DNA of 64,000 nucleotides. Origin: Paenibacillus humicola. GTDB lineage: Bacteria > Bacillota > Bacilli > Paenibacillales > Paenibacillaceae. This document shows positions 1 through 8,806 of this stretch, in pieces. The stretch is from positions 4,428,501 to 4,492,500 of the forward strand of contig NZ_JAQGPL010000001.1 of assembly GCF_028826105.1 (NCBI RefSeq), given 5' to 3'. The notes under the pieces were generated by a model. The model did no database searches, was not told the origin of the DNA, and was given only the letters and a program-made list of their open reading frames with translations. A program made the translations under genes and the position numbers. The first letter of the stretch is position 1; every line of letters begins with the position of its first letter.

Positions 1-2
1 CC

Positions 3-596
3 GACGACATGAGGGCGCAGGGCGCCACGGTTATCGGCGTGAACATCCCGAACATTTCGGCGATTTTGCAGTACCCGAGCCTCAGTGGGTACGAATTCAA
101 GTTCAACTTGAACGACTATTTGAGCGATCCGCGACTGGTCGATCCGAATAAGGTCCGCTATCATTCGCTTTCGGACATCATCGCGTCCGGCACGGATTTC
201 CTGCCGTCGCTGGCCAATACGTTGAAAACCCGAAATGCGGTCGAATCGCTCGATACCGAGGATTATAAAGACATCCTGCTGTTCCGGACACGCACCACCC
301 AGCAGTCGCTGCTCGGACTGATGGCGTACAACAATCTGGACGCGATTCTGTATCCGTCGACGACAGGCCCAACGGGAACGAGCTCGGGCAATGCCAATCG
401 GCTCAGTCCGTTCTCCGGTTTCCCGGCGATCAGCCTGCCGGCCGGATTCGTCTCCAGCGGCACCCCGATCGGCATCGAGCTGCTCGGCCGTCCTTACGAT
501 GAAGGCGAACTGATCAAGCTGGGCTATTCCTACGAGCAGGCGACGCACAACCGGGTCGCTCCGTCAAGCGTTCCGGCTCTGCCCGGAGGCGAATAA
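3..596 (+). CDS. Amidase signature family protein, C-terminal part (5' end outside window)
   Basis: The reading frame is open from the window edge and ends at a TAA, leaving about 197 C-terminal residues. The segment with LDAILYPSTTGPTG, then the glycine/serine-rich stretch and SGFPAISLPAGF followed by PIGIELLGRPYDEGELIKLGYSYEQ, is the typical end of amidase-signature hydrolases: the late core, the substrate-pocket loop and the last helix. The catalytic Ser-cisSer-Lys triad lies upstream and cannot be seen. These enzymes hydrolyse amide bonds; the substrate cannot be told from this part. The next gene starts 49 bases downstream on the same strand, so co-transcription is possible. Confidence 0.85.
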   Translation, partial: DDMRAQGATVIGVNIPNISAILQYPSLSGYEFKFNLNDYLSDPRLVDPNKVRYHSLSDIIASGTDFLPSLANTLKTRNAVESLDTEDYKDILLFRTRTTQQSLLGLMAYNNLDAILYPSTTGPTGTSSGNANRLSPFSGFPAISLPAGFVSSGTPIGIELLGRPYDEGELIKLGYSYEQATHNRVAPSSVPALPGGE

Positions 597-645
597 CCGT
601 GCCGCGTCAATCCGCTTCACTATACGAGAAAGGACGAACCTGCAC

Positions 646-2298
646 ATGGCGCGTACAAAGCTGACGCTGTTTACGACGATCTGGCTGGCGATCGCGGCGA
701 TGCTGCCCGGTCATCCGGCGGCTGCAGCCGCCGGCACGCCCTCCGTTACCCTGCAGACCTCCAAAAGCGCCGTGAACGCCGGCGACGAATTTACGGTCAC
801 CGTACAGGGGAACGATCTGCAAGACGTTTATGCGTATGAGGTGGATCTGTATTACGATCCGGGGCTGCTCTCCTTCAAGAAGGGCAGCGAAACGACTTCG
901 GCGGTCGGCTTCTCCACGCAGGCCGCCGTATCGCAGGACGGCGGAACGCATGTCGTCTTCGCCCACACCAAGACCGGGAATACGGCGGGAGACAGCGAAT
1001 CGCTTACGTTGGCGACCTTTACGTTCGAGGCGCTGACGAACGGCAGCGCCGAATTGAAGCTCCCCGCCGTCAAGACGGTCAGCTCGTCTCTTGCGTCAAG
1101 CACGATCGACACTGATTCCGACGCGATTGTCCTCATCGGGCCGAGCGGCGGTTCCTCATCGGGCAGCGGGGGAGCTCCCACGGCGCCGGTCTCGCCGGCC
1201 GCTCCGGACGGCGTCATGACCGTCGGGGCGGAGGAGCTGAAGCCGGACGGCAGCGGCAAAGTGACCGTTTCGCTGGCGGAAGGCTACACGACGCTGAAGC
1301 TGCCGGCCGATACGGCCGCTTTGCTGGGGAATGCGCCTCTGTACGTGACCGCGGGCAGCGCCGAGCTCGAAATCCCGCCCGGCATGTTCACGCAGCTGAC
1401 CGATCAGCTGACGAGCGGGCAGCGGAAGGACGGAACGATTGCGCTTACGGTCAAGACGGCCGCGGACGACACGGTCAAGCCCGGAGCGGATGCCGCCCTG
1501 GCCAGCCCGGTCTACACGTTCGCGCTGCAGTGGATGGCCGCGGACGGCTCAGTCTACGAGCTGCATCAGTTTAACCAGCCGGTGACGCTGCGGCTCCGTT
1601 CCGATGAGGACGCCGATTCGAAGCTGTCCGCAATCTACTACTTCCCGGACGGCGGAGCGCCGGAATATATCGGCGGCGTGTACGAGGACGGCATATTCAC
1701 TGCCCCGATTACACACTTCAGCGCTTACGCGGTCATGGAAATCGACAAGACGTTCTTCGACGTGCCGGAAGGCTACTGGGCCTCACCCGCGATCAAGGAG
1801 CTGTACGCCAAGCGGATTGTCACCGGCACCGGCGATACGACGTTTGAACCGCTCCGCACCGTCACCCGCGCCGAATTTACCGCGCTGCTCGTACGGGCGC
1901 TTGGCTTGACGGACAAGGCGGCGCTGAAATTCGGCGATGTTCCGGCGGGCGCCTGGTACGCGCAGGATGTCGCCGCCGCCGTTCAAGCCGGCATCGTGCA
2001 GGGCGTAAGCGGCGCGAAATTCGCTCCCGGCGCCGCGATCAGCCGCGAGGAGATGGTCACAATGGCGATGCGAGGCTATGAGGCGGCGAAGGGCAAACCG
2101 GCCGAAGCCGCTGTTCCGGCCTCATACAAGGACGAGGCGTCGATCTCATCCTGGGCGATCGCATATGTGAAGGAAGCGACCGGGCTCGGGCTCGTGAAAG
2201 GCCGCACCTCGGCCGCGTTTGTTCCGCACGGGACGGCAAACCGCGCCGAAGCCGCACAGTTGATCGACAATATGATCCATAAGTTGAACGACAAGTAA
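646..2298 (+). CDS. Cohesin-domain protein with three C-terminal SLH repeats (cell-surface anchored)
   Basis: 550 residues. A signal peptide (positively charged start, hydrophobic core, AAAAA before residue 30) is followed by a cohesin/dockerin-type fold at about 30-165: SAVNAGDEFTVTVQG, then YAYEVDLYYDPGLLSF, which is the usual cohesin pattern. A Ser/Gly/Pro linker comes next (about 165-190) and a beta-rich middle region of unknown type (190-365). Three SLH motifs follow at about 366-418, 428-480 and 492-548, each with an FxDV/YKD start and an FxPxxxxxRAE core. SLH repeats bind pyruvylated wall polymer, so the protein should sit on the cell surface and display the cohesin domain. AGAAAGGA lies upstream of the ATG. 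No dockerin partner is encoded in the window. A strong hairpin terminator follows. Confidence 0.85.
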   Translation: MARTKLTLFTTIWLAIAAMLPGHPAAAAAGTPSVTLQTSKSAVNAGDEFTVTVQGNDLQDVYAYEVDLYYDPGLLSFKKGSETTSAVGFSTQAAVSQDGGTHVVFAHTKTGNTAGDSESLTLATFTFEALTNGSAELKLPAVKTVSSSLASSTIDTDSDAIVLIGPSGGSSSGSGGAPTAPVSPAAPDGVMTVGAEELKPDGSGKVTVSLAEGYTTLKLPADTAALLGNAPLYVTAGSAELEIPPGMFTQLTDQLTSGQRKDGTIALTVKTAADDTVKPGADAALASPVYTFALQWMAADGSVYELHQFNQPVTLRLRSDEDADSKLSAIYYFPDGGAPEYIGGVYEDGIFTAPITHFSAYAVMEIDKTFFDVPEGYWASPAIKELYAKRIVTGTGDTTFEPLRTVTRAEFTALLVRALGLTDKAALKFGDVPAGAWYAQDVAAAVQAGIVQGVSGAKFAPGAAISREEMVTMAMRGYEAAKGKPAEAAVPASYKDEASISSWAIAYVKEATGLGLVKGRTSAAFVPHGTANRAEAAQLIDNMIHKLNDK

Positions 2299-2317
2299 AA
2301 CGCCGCCAGCGTTACAC

Positions 2318-2369
2318 ACGACAAAGGCGTTCCCCGGCAGAAAGCTGCCGCTGGGAACGCCTTTGTCGT
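2318..2369. terminator. Intrinsic terminator between convergent genes
   Basis: A 17-bp perfect stem (2318-2334 pairing with 2353-2369, core AAAGGCGTTCCC) with an 18-base loop. It lies between the SLH protein and the convergent ABC-F gene. The T-content after the stem is modest on the plus strand. Confidence 0.75.
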
Positions 2370-2439
2370 CTTTCATAATTCCGGTAAGCCGCCTTCCACT
2401 GACCGCGGTCCGACGATGGCGGGAACGGGCAGCGAGGGC

Positions 2440-4062
2440 TTATTCCGGCGGATACATCCGTTCGCGGATCGCCTTGATTTCTGCGCTCTCGAGGTAGTCA
2501 TCATATGTCATCATCCGGTCGATGACGCCGTTCGGCGTAATTTCCACGATCCGGTTCGCGATCGTCTGCACGAATTGATGGTCGTGCGAAGTGAAGATCA
2601 ACGTGCCGTCGAAGTCGATAAGGCCGTTGTTGAGCGCCGTAATCGATTCGAGGTCGAGATGGTTCGTCGGTTCGTCCATCAGCAGCACGTTGGAGCCGGA
2701 CAGCATCATTTTCGACAGCATGCAGCGCACCTTCTCGCCGCCGGAGAGCACGCTCGCCTTCTTGAGCGCCTCGTCGCCGGAGAACAGCATCCGGCCGAGG
2801 AAGCCGCGGATGAAATTCTCGTCCTGATCCTTCGAATATTGGCGCAGCCAGTCGACCAGATTGAGCTCCACCCCGTCGAAGTAAGCGGAGTTCTCTCTCG
2901 GGAAATAAGCCTGCGCCGTCGTCACGCCCCATTGATACGTGCCGCTGTCAGGCGTAAGCTCGCCGACGAGCAGCTGCATCAACACCGTCTTCGGCAGCGA
3001 GTTCGGGCCGACCAGGGCGATTTTGTCGCCTTTGTTCACCGTAAGGGTCAGGTTGTCGATCAGGGTACTGCCGTCGATCGTCTTCGTCAAGCCTTCGACG
3101 AGCAGCAGCTGCTTGCCTGCCTCGCGCTCCGGCTTGAAGTTGATGAACGGATATTTGCGGTTCGACGGACGAATGTCGTCCAGCGAAATTTTATCGAGCA
3201 GCTTCTTCCGGGACGTCGCCTGCTTCGCCTTCGATTTATTTGCGCTGAAGCGCTGGATGAACGCCTGCAGCTCTTTGATTTTGTCTTCCTTCTTCTTGTT
3301 CTGGTCGCGCATGAGCTGCAGCGCCAGCTGGCTCGACTCGTACCAGAAATCGTAGTTGCCGACGTACAGCTGGATTTTGCCGAAATCGATGTCCGCGATG
3401 TGCGTGCAGACCGTGTTCAGGAAGTGACGGTCGTGGGAGACGACGATAACAGTGCCTTCGTAGCCGGCCAAAAAGTTTTCCAGCCACTCGATCGACTGCA
3501 TATCCAGATGGTTGGTCGGCTCGTCGAGCAGCAGGATGTGCGGCGAGCCGAACAGCGCCTGCGCCAGCAGCACGCGGATCTTCTCGTTGCCGGAGAGCTC
3601 CGCCATCTGCTTGTCGTGCAGCTCCGGCGGAATGCCGAGGCCGTTCAGCATGCCGGCCGCTTCGGATTCCGCTTCCCAGCCGTTCATTTCCGCGAATTCG
3701 GCCTCGAGCTCGCCCGCGCGCATGCCGTCTTCGTCGGTAAACTCGGCTTTCGCGTAGATCGCGTCCTTCTCTTTCATCACGTCATACAGCTTCTTGTGGC
3801 CCATAATGACCGTTTCGAGCACCCGATAATCGTCGTATTCGTAATGGTTCTGCTTGAGTACGGCGATTCGCTCGCCCGGCGTAATGTGCACCTCGCCGTT
3901 CGTCTGCTCGACTTCGCCGGACAATATTTTCAGAAACGTCGATTTGCCCGCGCCGTTCGCTCCGATCAGGCCGTAACAGTTGCCCGGCGTAAATTTAATA
4001 TTCACGTCTTCAAAAAGCGCCCGCTTCCCGTAGCGAAGCGTCACGCCGCTCGTGCTGATCAT
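2440..4062 (-). CDS. ABC-F family ATPase (YbiT/YkpA type), duplicated ATPase domains
   Basis: 540 residues with two ATPase cassettes and no membrane segments, the ABC-F layout. These soluble proteins act on ribosomes (translation factor or antibiotic resistance subclasses) rather than in transport. Cassette 1 has GANGAGKS (residues 34-41), a variant signature LSGNE and Walker B ILLLDEPTNHLD. A charged linker rich in Lys/Gln follows (about 250-310). Cassette 2 has LSGGE and VLLMDEPTNHLD, but its Walker A reads GPNSLPKT, so the conserved glycine before lysine is proline. The EQ-type glutamates are present. Length and the insertion after Walker A1 (KKLYDVMKEKDAIYAK) fit the YbiT/YkpA group of Firmicutes. 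The gene stands alone. Confidence 0.9.
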   Translation of the reverse strand: MISTSGVTLRYGKRALFEDVNIKFTPGNCYGLIGANGAGKSTFLKILSGEVEQTNGEVHITPGERIAVLKQNHYEYDDYRVLETVIMGHKKLYDVMKEKDAIYAKAEFTDEDGMRAGELEAEFAEMNGWEAESEAAGMLNGLGIPPELHDKQMAELSGNEKIRVLLAQALFGSPHILLLDEPTNHLDMQSIEWLENFLAGYEGTVIVVSHDRHFLNTVCTHIADIDFGKIQLYVGNYDFWYESSQLALQLMRDQNKKKEDKIKELQAFIQRFSANKSKAKQATSRKKLLDKISLDDIRPSNRKYPFINFKPEREAGKQLLLVEGLTKTIDGSTLIDNLTLTVNKGDKIALVGPNSLPKTVLMQLLVGELTPDSGTYQWGVTTAQAYFPRENSAYFDGVELNLVDWLRQYSKDQDENFIRGFLGRMLFSGDEALKKASVLSGGEKVRCMLSKMMLSGSNVLLMDEPTNHLDLESITALNNGLIDFDGTLIFTSHDHQFVQTIANRIVEITPNGVIDRMMTYDDYLESAEIKAIRERMYPPE

Positions 4063-4214
4063 TTCTTCGGATCCCGTCCTTGTCTCTCAATTTCGTTCAT
4101 CTCTTCATTATAGCACAGCGGCGCCTTTCTTGCCGAGTATAGCGGTCAAATCGGCTTTGCCGTCACACGGGCAGCCGTCGAGGCTTGCAGCGGGCACCGC
4201 AGCGGCGGCCGGCC

Positions 4215-5219
4215 TCAACCGTTCAGGCGCCATGTCTCGCCGTGCGGCAGCAGGATGATCCGCTCCGGCGCGAGCCCCAGCTTCGCGCGGCCGGCTTCCA
4301 GGCGGTCCAGCGCCTCCCGGGGCGTATCGTCGGCGAGCCGGAACGAGCCGTAATGCATCGGCACGAACCAGCGCGCCCCGGTTTCGAGGAACGCGCGCAA
4401 AGCCTCCTCCGGCGTCACGTGCTGGGGGCTCATGAACCATTCCGGCTCGTACGCCCCGATCGGCATCAGCGCCAAGTCGATCGCAAATCGTTCGCCGATC
4501 GTTCTGAAACCGTCGAAATACCCGCTGTCACCGGCAAAATAGACGGTGGGGCTTAGGCCCGCCGCGGGTCTCACCCGCTCCCCGCTTTGCGCATGCTCAC
4601 GCTCCCCGGCTCCGCCGCCGTTTAAGCCTGTCATTTTTCTGGCACTCTCGATGATATACCCGCCCCAATGGGAACGGTTCATGTCGAATGGGGTTCGCCT
4701 CGTCCAATGCTGGGAAGGCACGAACGTAAACCGGACGCCGCCGATCGTCGCCGCCTCCCACCAGTTCAGCTCGATAATGGAGGAAAAGCCTTTGCGCCGC
4801 AGCTTATCCGCCAGACCCGCCGGTACGATCAGCGTCTTGCCGCCCGACAGCTGCCGCAGCGAGCCTATGTGCAGATGGTCGTAATGGGAATGCGAGATCA
4901 GCACGACGTCCACCGGAGGCATCGCTTCGACCGGGATGCCCGGAGGCGACAGCCGCCGCTGCATCGCCAGCTGCCCGGCCCACACCGGGTCGGTCACGAT
5001 ATTAAGGCCGGAATGCTGCAGCAGAAAGGTCGAATGCCCGACCCAGGTGAGCGACGGCTCCCGGAAATTCCCTTTCAAATAAGCAATATCCGGCGGCACG
5101 GACGGAATCGTGAAGGAATAGTCCTTGGCTTTCATTTTCCGCGCCCGCTCCTGCCTCCATTTTCGCAATTCCTTGAACGTCTTGACGGTGGCCGCCGGAT
5201 ATAGATTTTCATAACGCAT
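4215..5219 (-). CDS. Metallo-beta-lactamase-fold hydrolase (UlaG / NAPE-PLD-like)
   Basis: About 334 residues from the ATG at 5219. This start is preferred because AGGAGG precedes it and the family begins near MRYENLYP; the frame stays open upstream to 5378, but that extension looks unconserved. The motif SHSHYDHLH is the zinc-binding HxHxDH of the fold, preceded by WVGHSTFLLQ and a TDPVW segment characteristic of the YfnH/NAPE-PLD-like group. Further metal ligands are in FAGDSGYF (Asp) and MPIGAYEP/PMHYGSF (His). A basic, Ala-rich insertion around residue 210-235 (GLNGGGAGEREHAQSGER) breaks the usual spacing and is probably a loop. Cytoplasmic; the substrate is unknown, with phosphodiesters or acyl-lactone-like esters typical of the family. 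Confidence 0.85.
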   Translation of the reverse strand: MRYENLYPAATVKTFKELRKWRQERARKMKAKDYSFTIPSVPPDIAYLKGNFREPSLTWVGHSTFLLQHSGLNIVTDPVWAGQLAMQRRLSPPGIPVEAMPPVDVVLISHSHYDHLHIGSLRQLSGGKTLIVPAGLADKLRRKGFSSIIELNWWEAATIGGVRFTFVPSQHWTRRTPFDMNRSHWGGYIIESARKMTGLNGGGAGEREHAQSGERVRPAAGLSPTVYFAGDSGYFDGFRTIGERFAIDLALMPIGAYEPEWFMSPQHVTPEEALRAFLETGARWFVPMHYGSFRLADDTPREALDRLEAGRAKLGLAPERIILLPHGETWRLNG

Positions 5220-5503
5220 TCCGCAAAATGTCCTCCTTCTCGTCTCCCCATCGATCTTCTTCTTATCCTTACTGTCTACGATATCAATCGGCGCCGGAAT
5301 ACGCAAACCCCCAGGGGGTACCAAGCCCAACGGCCCGCTCCAGGCGAAATTTCCTTTCTGCGCCGGTTTCGTATACACTAAATAGCATCGTAACCCTCTC
5401 CGAATAAAGCGTCGCGGGCCTTCTGAAGCGGTTCCGGCTGCTTGACGGGGACACCCGGTAAAAAAGAATTGTTAGAAAACGTTCACGAACGGAGGATAAC
5501 CCT

Positions 5504-6637
5504 ATGAAGCTTGTTTCGATCGAACCGACGCCCAGCCCGAATACGATGAAGCTGAACGTGGACGAGAAGCTCCCGCCCGGGCGGCGCGAAAGCTACGCGC
5601 CGTCCGAAGCCGGCGCGGCGTCCGAGCCGCTGCGGGCGCTGCTCGCGATCGACGGCGTGCGGGGGCTGTTCCGCACCGCCGATTTTATCGCACTCGACCG
5701 CAAGCCCGGCGCGGACTGGGAGCGCATCCTGGCGGAGGCGCGGGCCGCGCTGCAGAGCGGCGAAGGCGCCGCGGACGGCGGCGGCGCGCCGCGCGAAAGC
5801 TTCGGCGAGGCACACGCGTTCGTGCAGCTGTATCGGGGCATCCCGATCCAGGTGCGCGTCCGCTTCGGCGACCGCGAGGTGCGCGAGGCGCTGCCGGCGA
5901 AATTCGGCGAGGCCGTGAGCGCGGCGGCCGGCGCCTCGATGATTCGCGAGCGGAAGCTGGAGGAGCTCGGTGTCCGTTACGGCGAGCCGGAGGACATCGC
6001 CGCCGAGCTCGTCCGGGAGCTCGATGCCGCATACCCGCAGGAGCGGCTGGACGAGCTGGCCGAAGCGGCCAGACAGCAGCCGGATGCCGGCGCGGAAGCG
6101 GCCCCGCCGGCGCGCCCTGCGCCGCTTACGGCTGAACAGCTGGCGGAACGGCTGGCGTCGCCGGACTGGAGCGTCCGCTACGAGGCGCTTTCGCGCACGG
6201 CGCCGGCGCCGGAAATGCTGCCGCTGCTCGCCAAAGCATCGGCCGACGAGAACGTCTCCATCCGGAGACTGGCCGTCGTCTATCTCGGCGAGCTGCGCGT
6301 GCCCGAGGCGCTGCCGCACCTGTTTGCAGCGCTGCGCGACCCTTCGGCATCGGTGCGCCGCACGGCGGGCGACACGCTGTCCGATCTTGGCGATCCGGCC
6401 GCTACCCGTCCGATGATCGAGGCGCTGAAAGACCGCAACAAGCTCGTCCGCTGGCGGGCGGCGCGTTTCCTGTACGAGGCCGGCGACGAAACGGCCGTGG
6501 ATGCGCTGCGCGAGGCGTGCGGCGATCCCGAGTTCGAGGTCAGCCTGCAGGCCCGCATCGCCCTCGAGCGGATCGAGCGGGGCGAGGAAGCGGCCGGCTC
6601 GGTATGGCAGCAAATCACCGCCCGCAAGCGGGAGTAG
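5504..6637 (+). CDS. cvfC: CvfC-like conserved virulence factor (Nfu N-terminal domain plus HEAT repeats; YpgR homologue)
   Basis: 377 residues. The N-terminus (MKLVSIEPTPSPNTMKLN) is the Nfu/NifU N-terminal domain, seen at residues 1-90. A middle domain with FVQLYRGIPIQVRVRFGDREVREALP (about 105-200) is typical of the YpgR/CvfC family. The C-terminus (about 205-370) holds HEAT-like repeats, recognisable from WSVRYEALSR, VSIRRLAVVYLGELR, ASVRRTAGDTLSDLGDP and KLVRWRAARFLYEAGD. In Staphylococcus this protein affects virulence and in Bacillus it is YpgR; its biochemistry is not established, though the Nfu domain hints at iron-sulfur metabolism. GGAGG is correctly spaced before the ATG. The gene is monocistronic and ends at a shared terminator. 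Confidence 0.88.
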   Translation: MKLVSIEPTPSPNTMKLNVDEKLPPGRRESYAPSEAGAASEPLRALLAIDGVRGLFRTADFIALDRKPGADWERILAEARAALQSGEGAADGGGAPRESFGEAHAFVQLYRGIPIQVRVRFGDREVREALPAKFGEAVSAAAGASMIRERKLEELGVRYGEPEDIAAELVRELDAAYPQERLDELAEAARQQPDAGAEAAPPARPAPLTAEQLAERLASPDWSVRYEALSRTAPAPEMLPLLAKASADENVSIRRLAVVYLGELRVPEALPHLFAALRDPSASVRRTAGDTLSDLGDPAATRPMIEALKDRNKLVRWRAARFLYEAGDETAVDALREACGDPEFEVSLQARIALERIERGEEAAGSVWQQITARKRE

Positions 6638-6697
6638 CCCCGAGGCCGGTACACGCACTGCCGGGTATCCGCGAATCTCCAGGCTTCCGTTATGCTC

Positions 6698-6754
6698 AAA
6701 AAGGCTTCCGAATGCCGATGCGCAGAGCGCGCATGCAGCGTTCGGAAGCCTTTT
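6698..6754. terminator. Bidirectional intrinsic terminator
   Basis: A perfect 14-bp stem: AAAAGGCTTCCGAA at 6699-6712 pairs with 6741-6754. Adenines on the left and thymines on the right make it work in both directions, between cvfC and the convergent transglutaminase-like gene. Confidence 0.85.
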
Positions 6755-6757
6755 CCG

Positions 6758-7567
6758 TTATATCGTCGGCTCCGGCAACCCTGAAGCGGCCGGATACGGT
6801 TTCGACCAGGTGTGGTCGCGCCGCATCTCCGCGTCGTTTCTCAGAAAATAGGCATGACTGACGTTCCCTTTGCGGTCCGGTACCGGGTCGTCCCAGGTGA
6901 CATCCATATGGTACCACTGCCGGCCGATATGGACCAGGTTCCACACATGGCTGCCCGAATCGACCGAGCCCTCGACGATGCGCGATTCGATCCCCGCCTG
7001 CTGCAGCATCCGGTACGCCAGCAGCGCATAGCCCTGGCAAACGGCCGTACCCGACGTCAGCGCGTCATAGGCCGTGTACCGCTTCAGCGTGACGTCGTAT
7101 GCCGTATGAAGCACGATCCAGTCGTGAATCGCCTTGACTGTATCCGCCTGCGACATGCCCGGCTTCACGATCTGCTTCAGCAGCAGCCCGACTCGGCTGT
7201 CGACTTCCTGCGTCTGCACCGCACTTTCACGGTAAGTGACGCGCACCTTAATATCGGCGGCCGTTCCCCACGTCCGGACCGTATACATATAGGAATCGAC
7301 GATATAAGCGATATAGTCATTGGACGAAACGGCATCGCGCAGCAGCGCCGCGAAATGGGACGACAGCTCCTTCTTGTTCCCCGAATAACGGACTTCGATC
7401 GTCTCCCGCTGCGCGAGCAGCTGGCTGACGAGATCGGACCCGAGCGCCTGCAGCGCGAGGTCGCCCGCCATCGCCTTGACCGGTTTGAATTCGAATCCGA
7501 ATATCCAGGCAAAAATGATGCCGATCAGCGCAAGTTTGGTCAGCAAGCGGATAAGCCCTGCCCCCAT
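6758..7567 (-). CDS. Membrane-anchored transglutaminase-like (cysteine protease fold) protein
   Basis: 269 residues with one N-terminal hydrophobic segment (residues 8-24), probably an uncleaved anchor placing the rest outside the membrane. The transglutaminase-like core spans about 135-235 with a complete catalytic set: Cys177 in SGTAVCQGYA, His207 in SGSHVWNLV, and Asp222 in YHMDVTWDDP. Related bacterial proteins act on surface proteins or peptidoglycan cross-links; the actual substrate is unknown. The first 130 residues form a helical region resembling others that precede such domains in Paenibacillus. GGAGG sits 12 bases before the ATG, a little far. The 145-bp gap to the HAD gene upstream leaves room for its own promoter. 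Confidence 0.85.
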   Translation of the reverse strand: MGAGLIRLLTKLALIGIIFAWIFGFEFKPVKAMAGDLALQALGSDLVSQLLAQRETIEVRYSGNKKELSSHFAALLRDAVSSNDYIAYIVDSYMYTVRTWGTAADIKVRVTYRESAVQTQEVDSRVGLLLKQIVKPGMSQADTVKAIHDWIVLHTAYDVTLKRYTAYDALTSGTAVCQGYALLAYRMLQQAGIESRIVEGSVDSGSHVWNLVHIGRQWYHMDVTWDDPVPDRKGNVSHAYFLRNDAEMRRDHTWSKPYPAASGLPEPTI

Positions 7568-7712
7568 TTATTTCTATTTCCTCCATTATATCGAAAGCTC
7601 GACCTGTAATAAAGAAGCGTATCGCCAGCGTCTCCGCTTCCCGACGCAGTCCAGGCGCAGCCGCAGCTTCCGCTTCCCTCAGCTGCCGTACACTGCGGCT
7701 GGCGGGCTGATG

Positions 7713-8513
7713 TTACAGGTAACGCAGCAGATCCGCAAGCGACTCCCATACGTAATCCGGCCGGCTGTCGCCGCTTTCCGGTACGTCCTTTCGTTTGACC
7801 GAGCCGGTCAGCACGAGAGCCGTCTGTATGCCGGCCCGGCGGCCGAGCGTAATATCGCTGGCCAGGCTGTCGCCGATCACCATACATCGCTCCGGCGGCA
7901 GTCCGAGCGTATCCAGCGCCGCCTTCGCCATGCGCGCCGACGGCTTGCCGATGACCAGATCGACCTCCCGTCCCGTTGAATGAACGATCGCGCCGATCAT
8001 GCCCGCGACGTCGATGGCGTCGCCGTCGTCGCCGGGAAACGTTTTGTCCTCATTCGTGGCGATGATCCCCGCACCGTGCCGGACCGCCCGGAACGCCATA
8101 TTCAGCTCCGCGTAAGTGAGCGTTTCGTGCAGGGTGATGACCAGCCAGTCGGCATGCTCCGGCTTGTCCGCCAGCTCTACCCCGTGCGCGGTCAGCTCGT
8201 CTCTCAGCCCCTGCTCGCCGAGCGCCCATACCCGGCAGCCCGGCTGCTCGTCACGCAAATACATCGCCGTCACGGTCGAGGTCAGCATAATTTCCTCCGG
8301 CGCTGCGGACAGCCCCATGCCGGTCAGCTTGTCGTGGCACATTTGCCGCGAAATATTGCCCCGGTTGCTGAGAAAGACGATTTTCTTGCCGCGCTCCTTC
8401 AGCCGCGCGACCGTCTCCGCCGCCCCTTCGATCAGCCGCTTTCCTTTATATACCGTGCCGTCCAAATCAATAATGAAGCCTTCCGTCTGCTGCAGCATGC
8501 TTCCCCCGCCCAT
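7713..8513 (-). CDS. HAD-superfamily class IIA hydrolase (NagD/AraL-like sugar phosphatase)
   Basis: 266 residues. Motif I is FIIDLDGTVY (Asp16 nucleophile, Asp18). Motif II is the Ser in IVFLSNRGN, motif III the Lys in VIGKPSARM, and motif IV GDSLASD. The large C2A cap between motifs II and III and the sequence around the nucleophile place it in the NagD/AraL group, which dephosphorylates small sugar phosphates or nucleotides in the cytoplasm as a housecleaning enzyme. The start is uncertain: the ATG at 8513 has a weak ribosome binding site, and the ATG five codons later lies too close to a GGGGGA run. No operon partner is evident. Confidence 0.88.
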   Translation of the reverse strand: MGGGSMLQQTEGFIIDLDGTVYKGKRLIEGAAETVARLKERGKKIVFLSNRGNISRQMCHDKLTGMGLSAAPEEIMLTSTVTAMYLRDEQPGCRVWALGEQGLRDELTAHGVELADKPEHADWLVITLHETLTYAELNMAFRAVRHGAGIIATNEDKTFPGDDGDAIDVAGMIGAIVHSTGREVDLVIGKPSARMAKAALDTLGLPPERCMVIGDSLASDITLGRRAGIQTALVLTGSVKRKDVPESGDSRPDYVWESLADLLRYL

Positions 8514-8806
8514 CGTTTCCGTTAGTCTGTTGCTGCTTCCATTTTCTTATCGTTTATCGCCGTTTGTCAACGTTTGATTCTTTTTATTGGCGTTTTCATG
8601 TAATAATAAACGAAAGGCCAAAACGCAGCATCCGGCGCCAAACGACAACCGCAATCCGCCCGCAGCCGCGGCAGTGTTAGATCATGCAGGACGGTCATCC
8701 TGCGGTCCGCATCCGCGATCATTTCTGTACGCGCCATCCCCTGGTCCGCGGCCATTCCTGCATAACACGTCGTCCTGCGGTCCGCCCTTGCGGACAACGT
8801 CCGCAA
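8514..8806. other. Intergenic region, no gene recognised
   Basis: A 293-base gap between two minus-strand genes. It includes the promoter area for the HAD gene (AT-rich at about 8560-8620) and, nearer the adenylyltransferase end, two copies of CCTGCGGTCCGC (8699-8710 and 8772-8783) in GC-rich sequence. No convincing small gene or terminator with a T-tract was seen. Confidence 0.4.

Noticed and set aside
2416..4113. Long open frame on the plus strand opposite the ABC-F gene
   Set aside because: The protein it would give is Arg/Val/Leu-rich with no family features, and the minus strand encodes a textbook ABC-F protein. The same holds for long antisense frames at 5483-6658, 14961-16199, 36881-38119 and 50810-51886.
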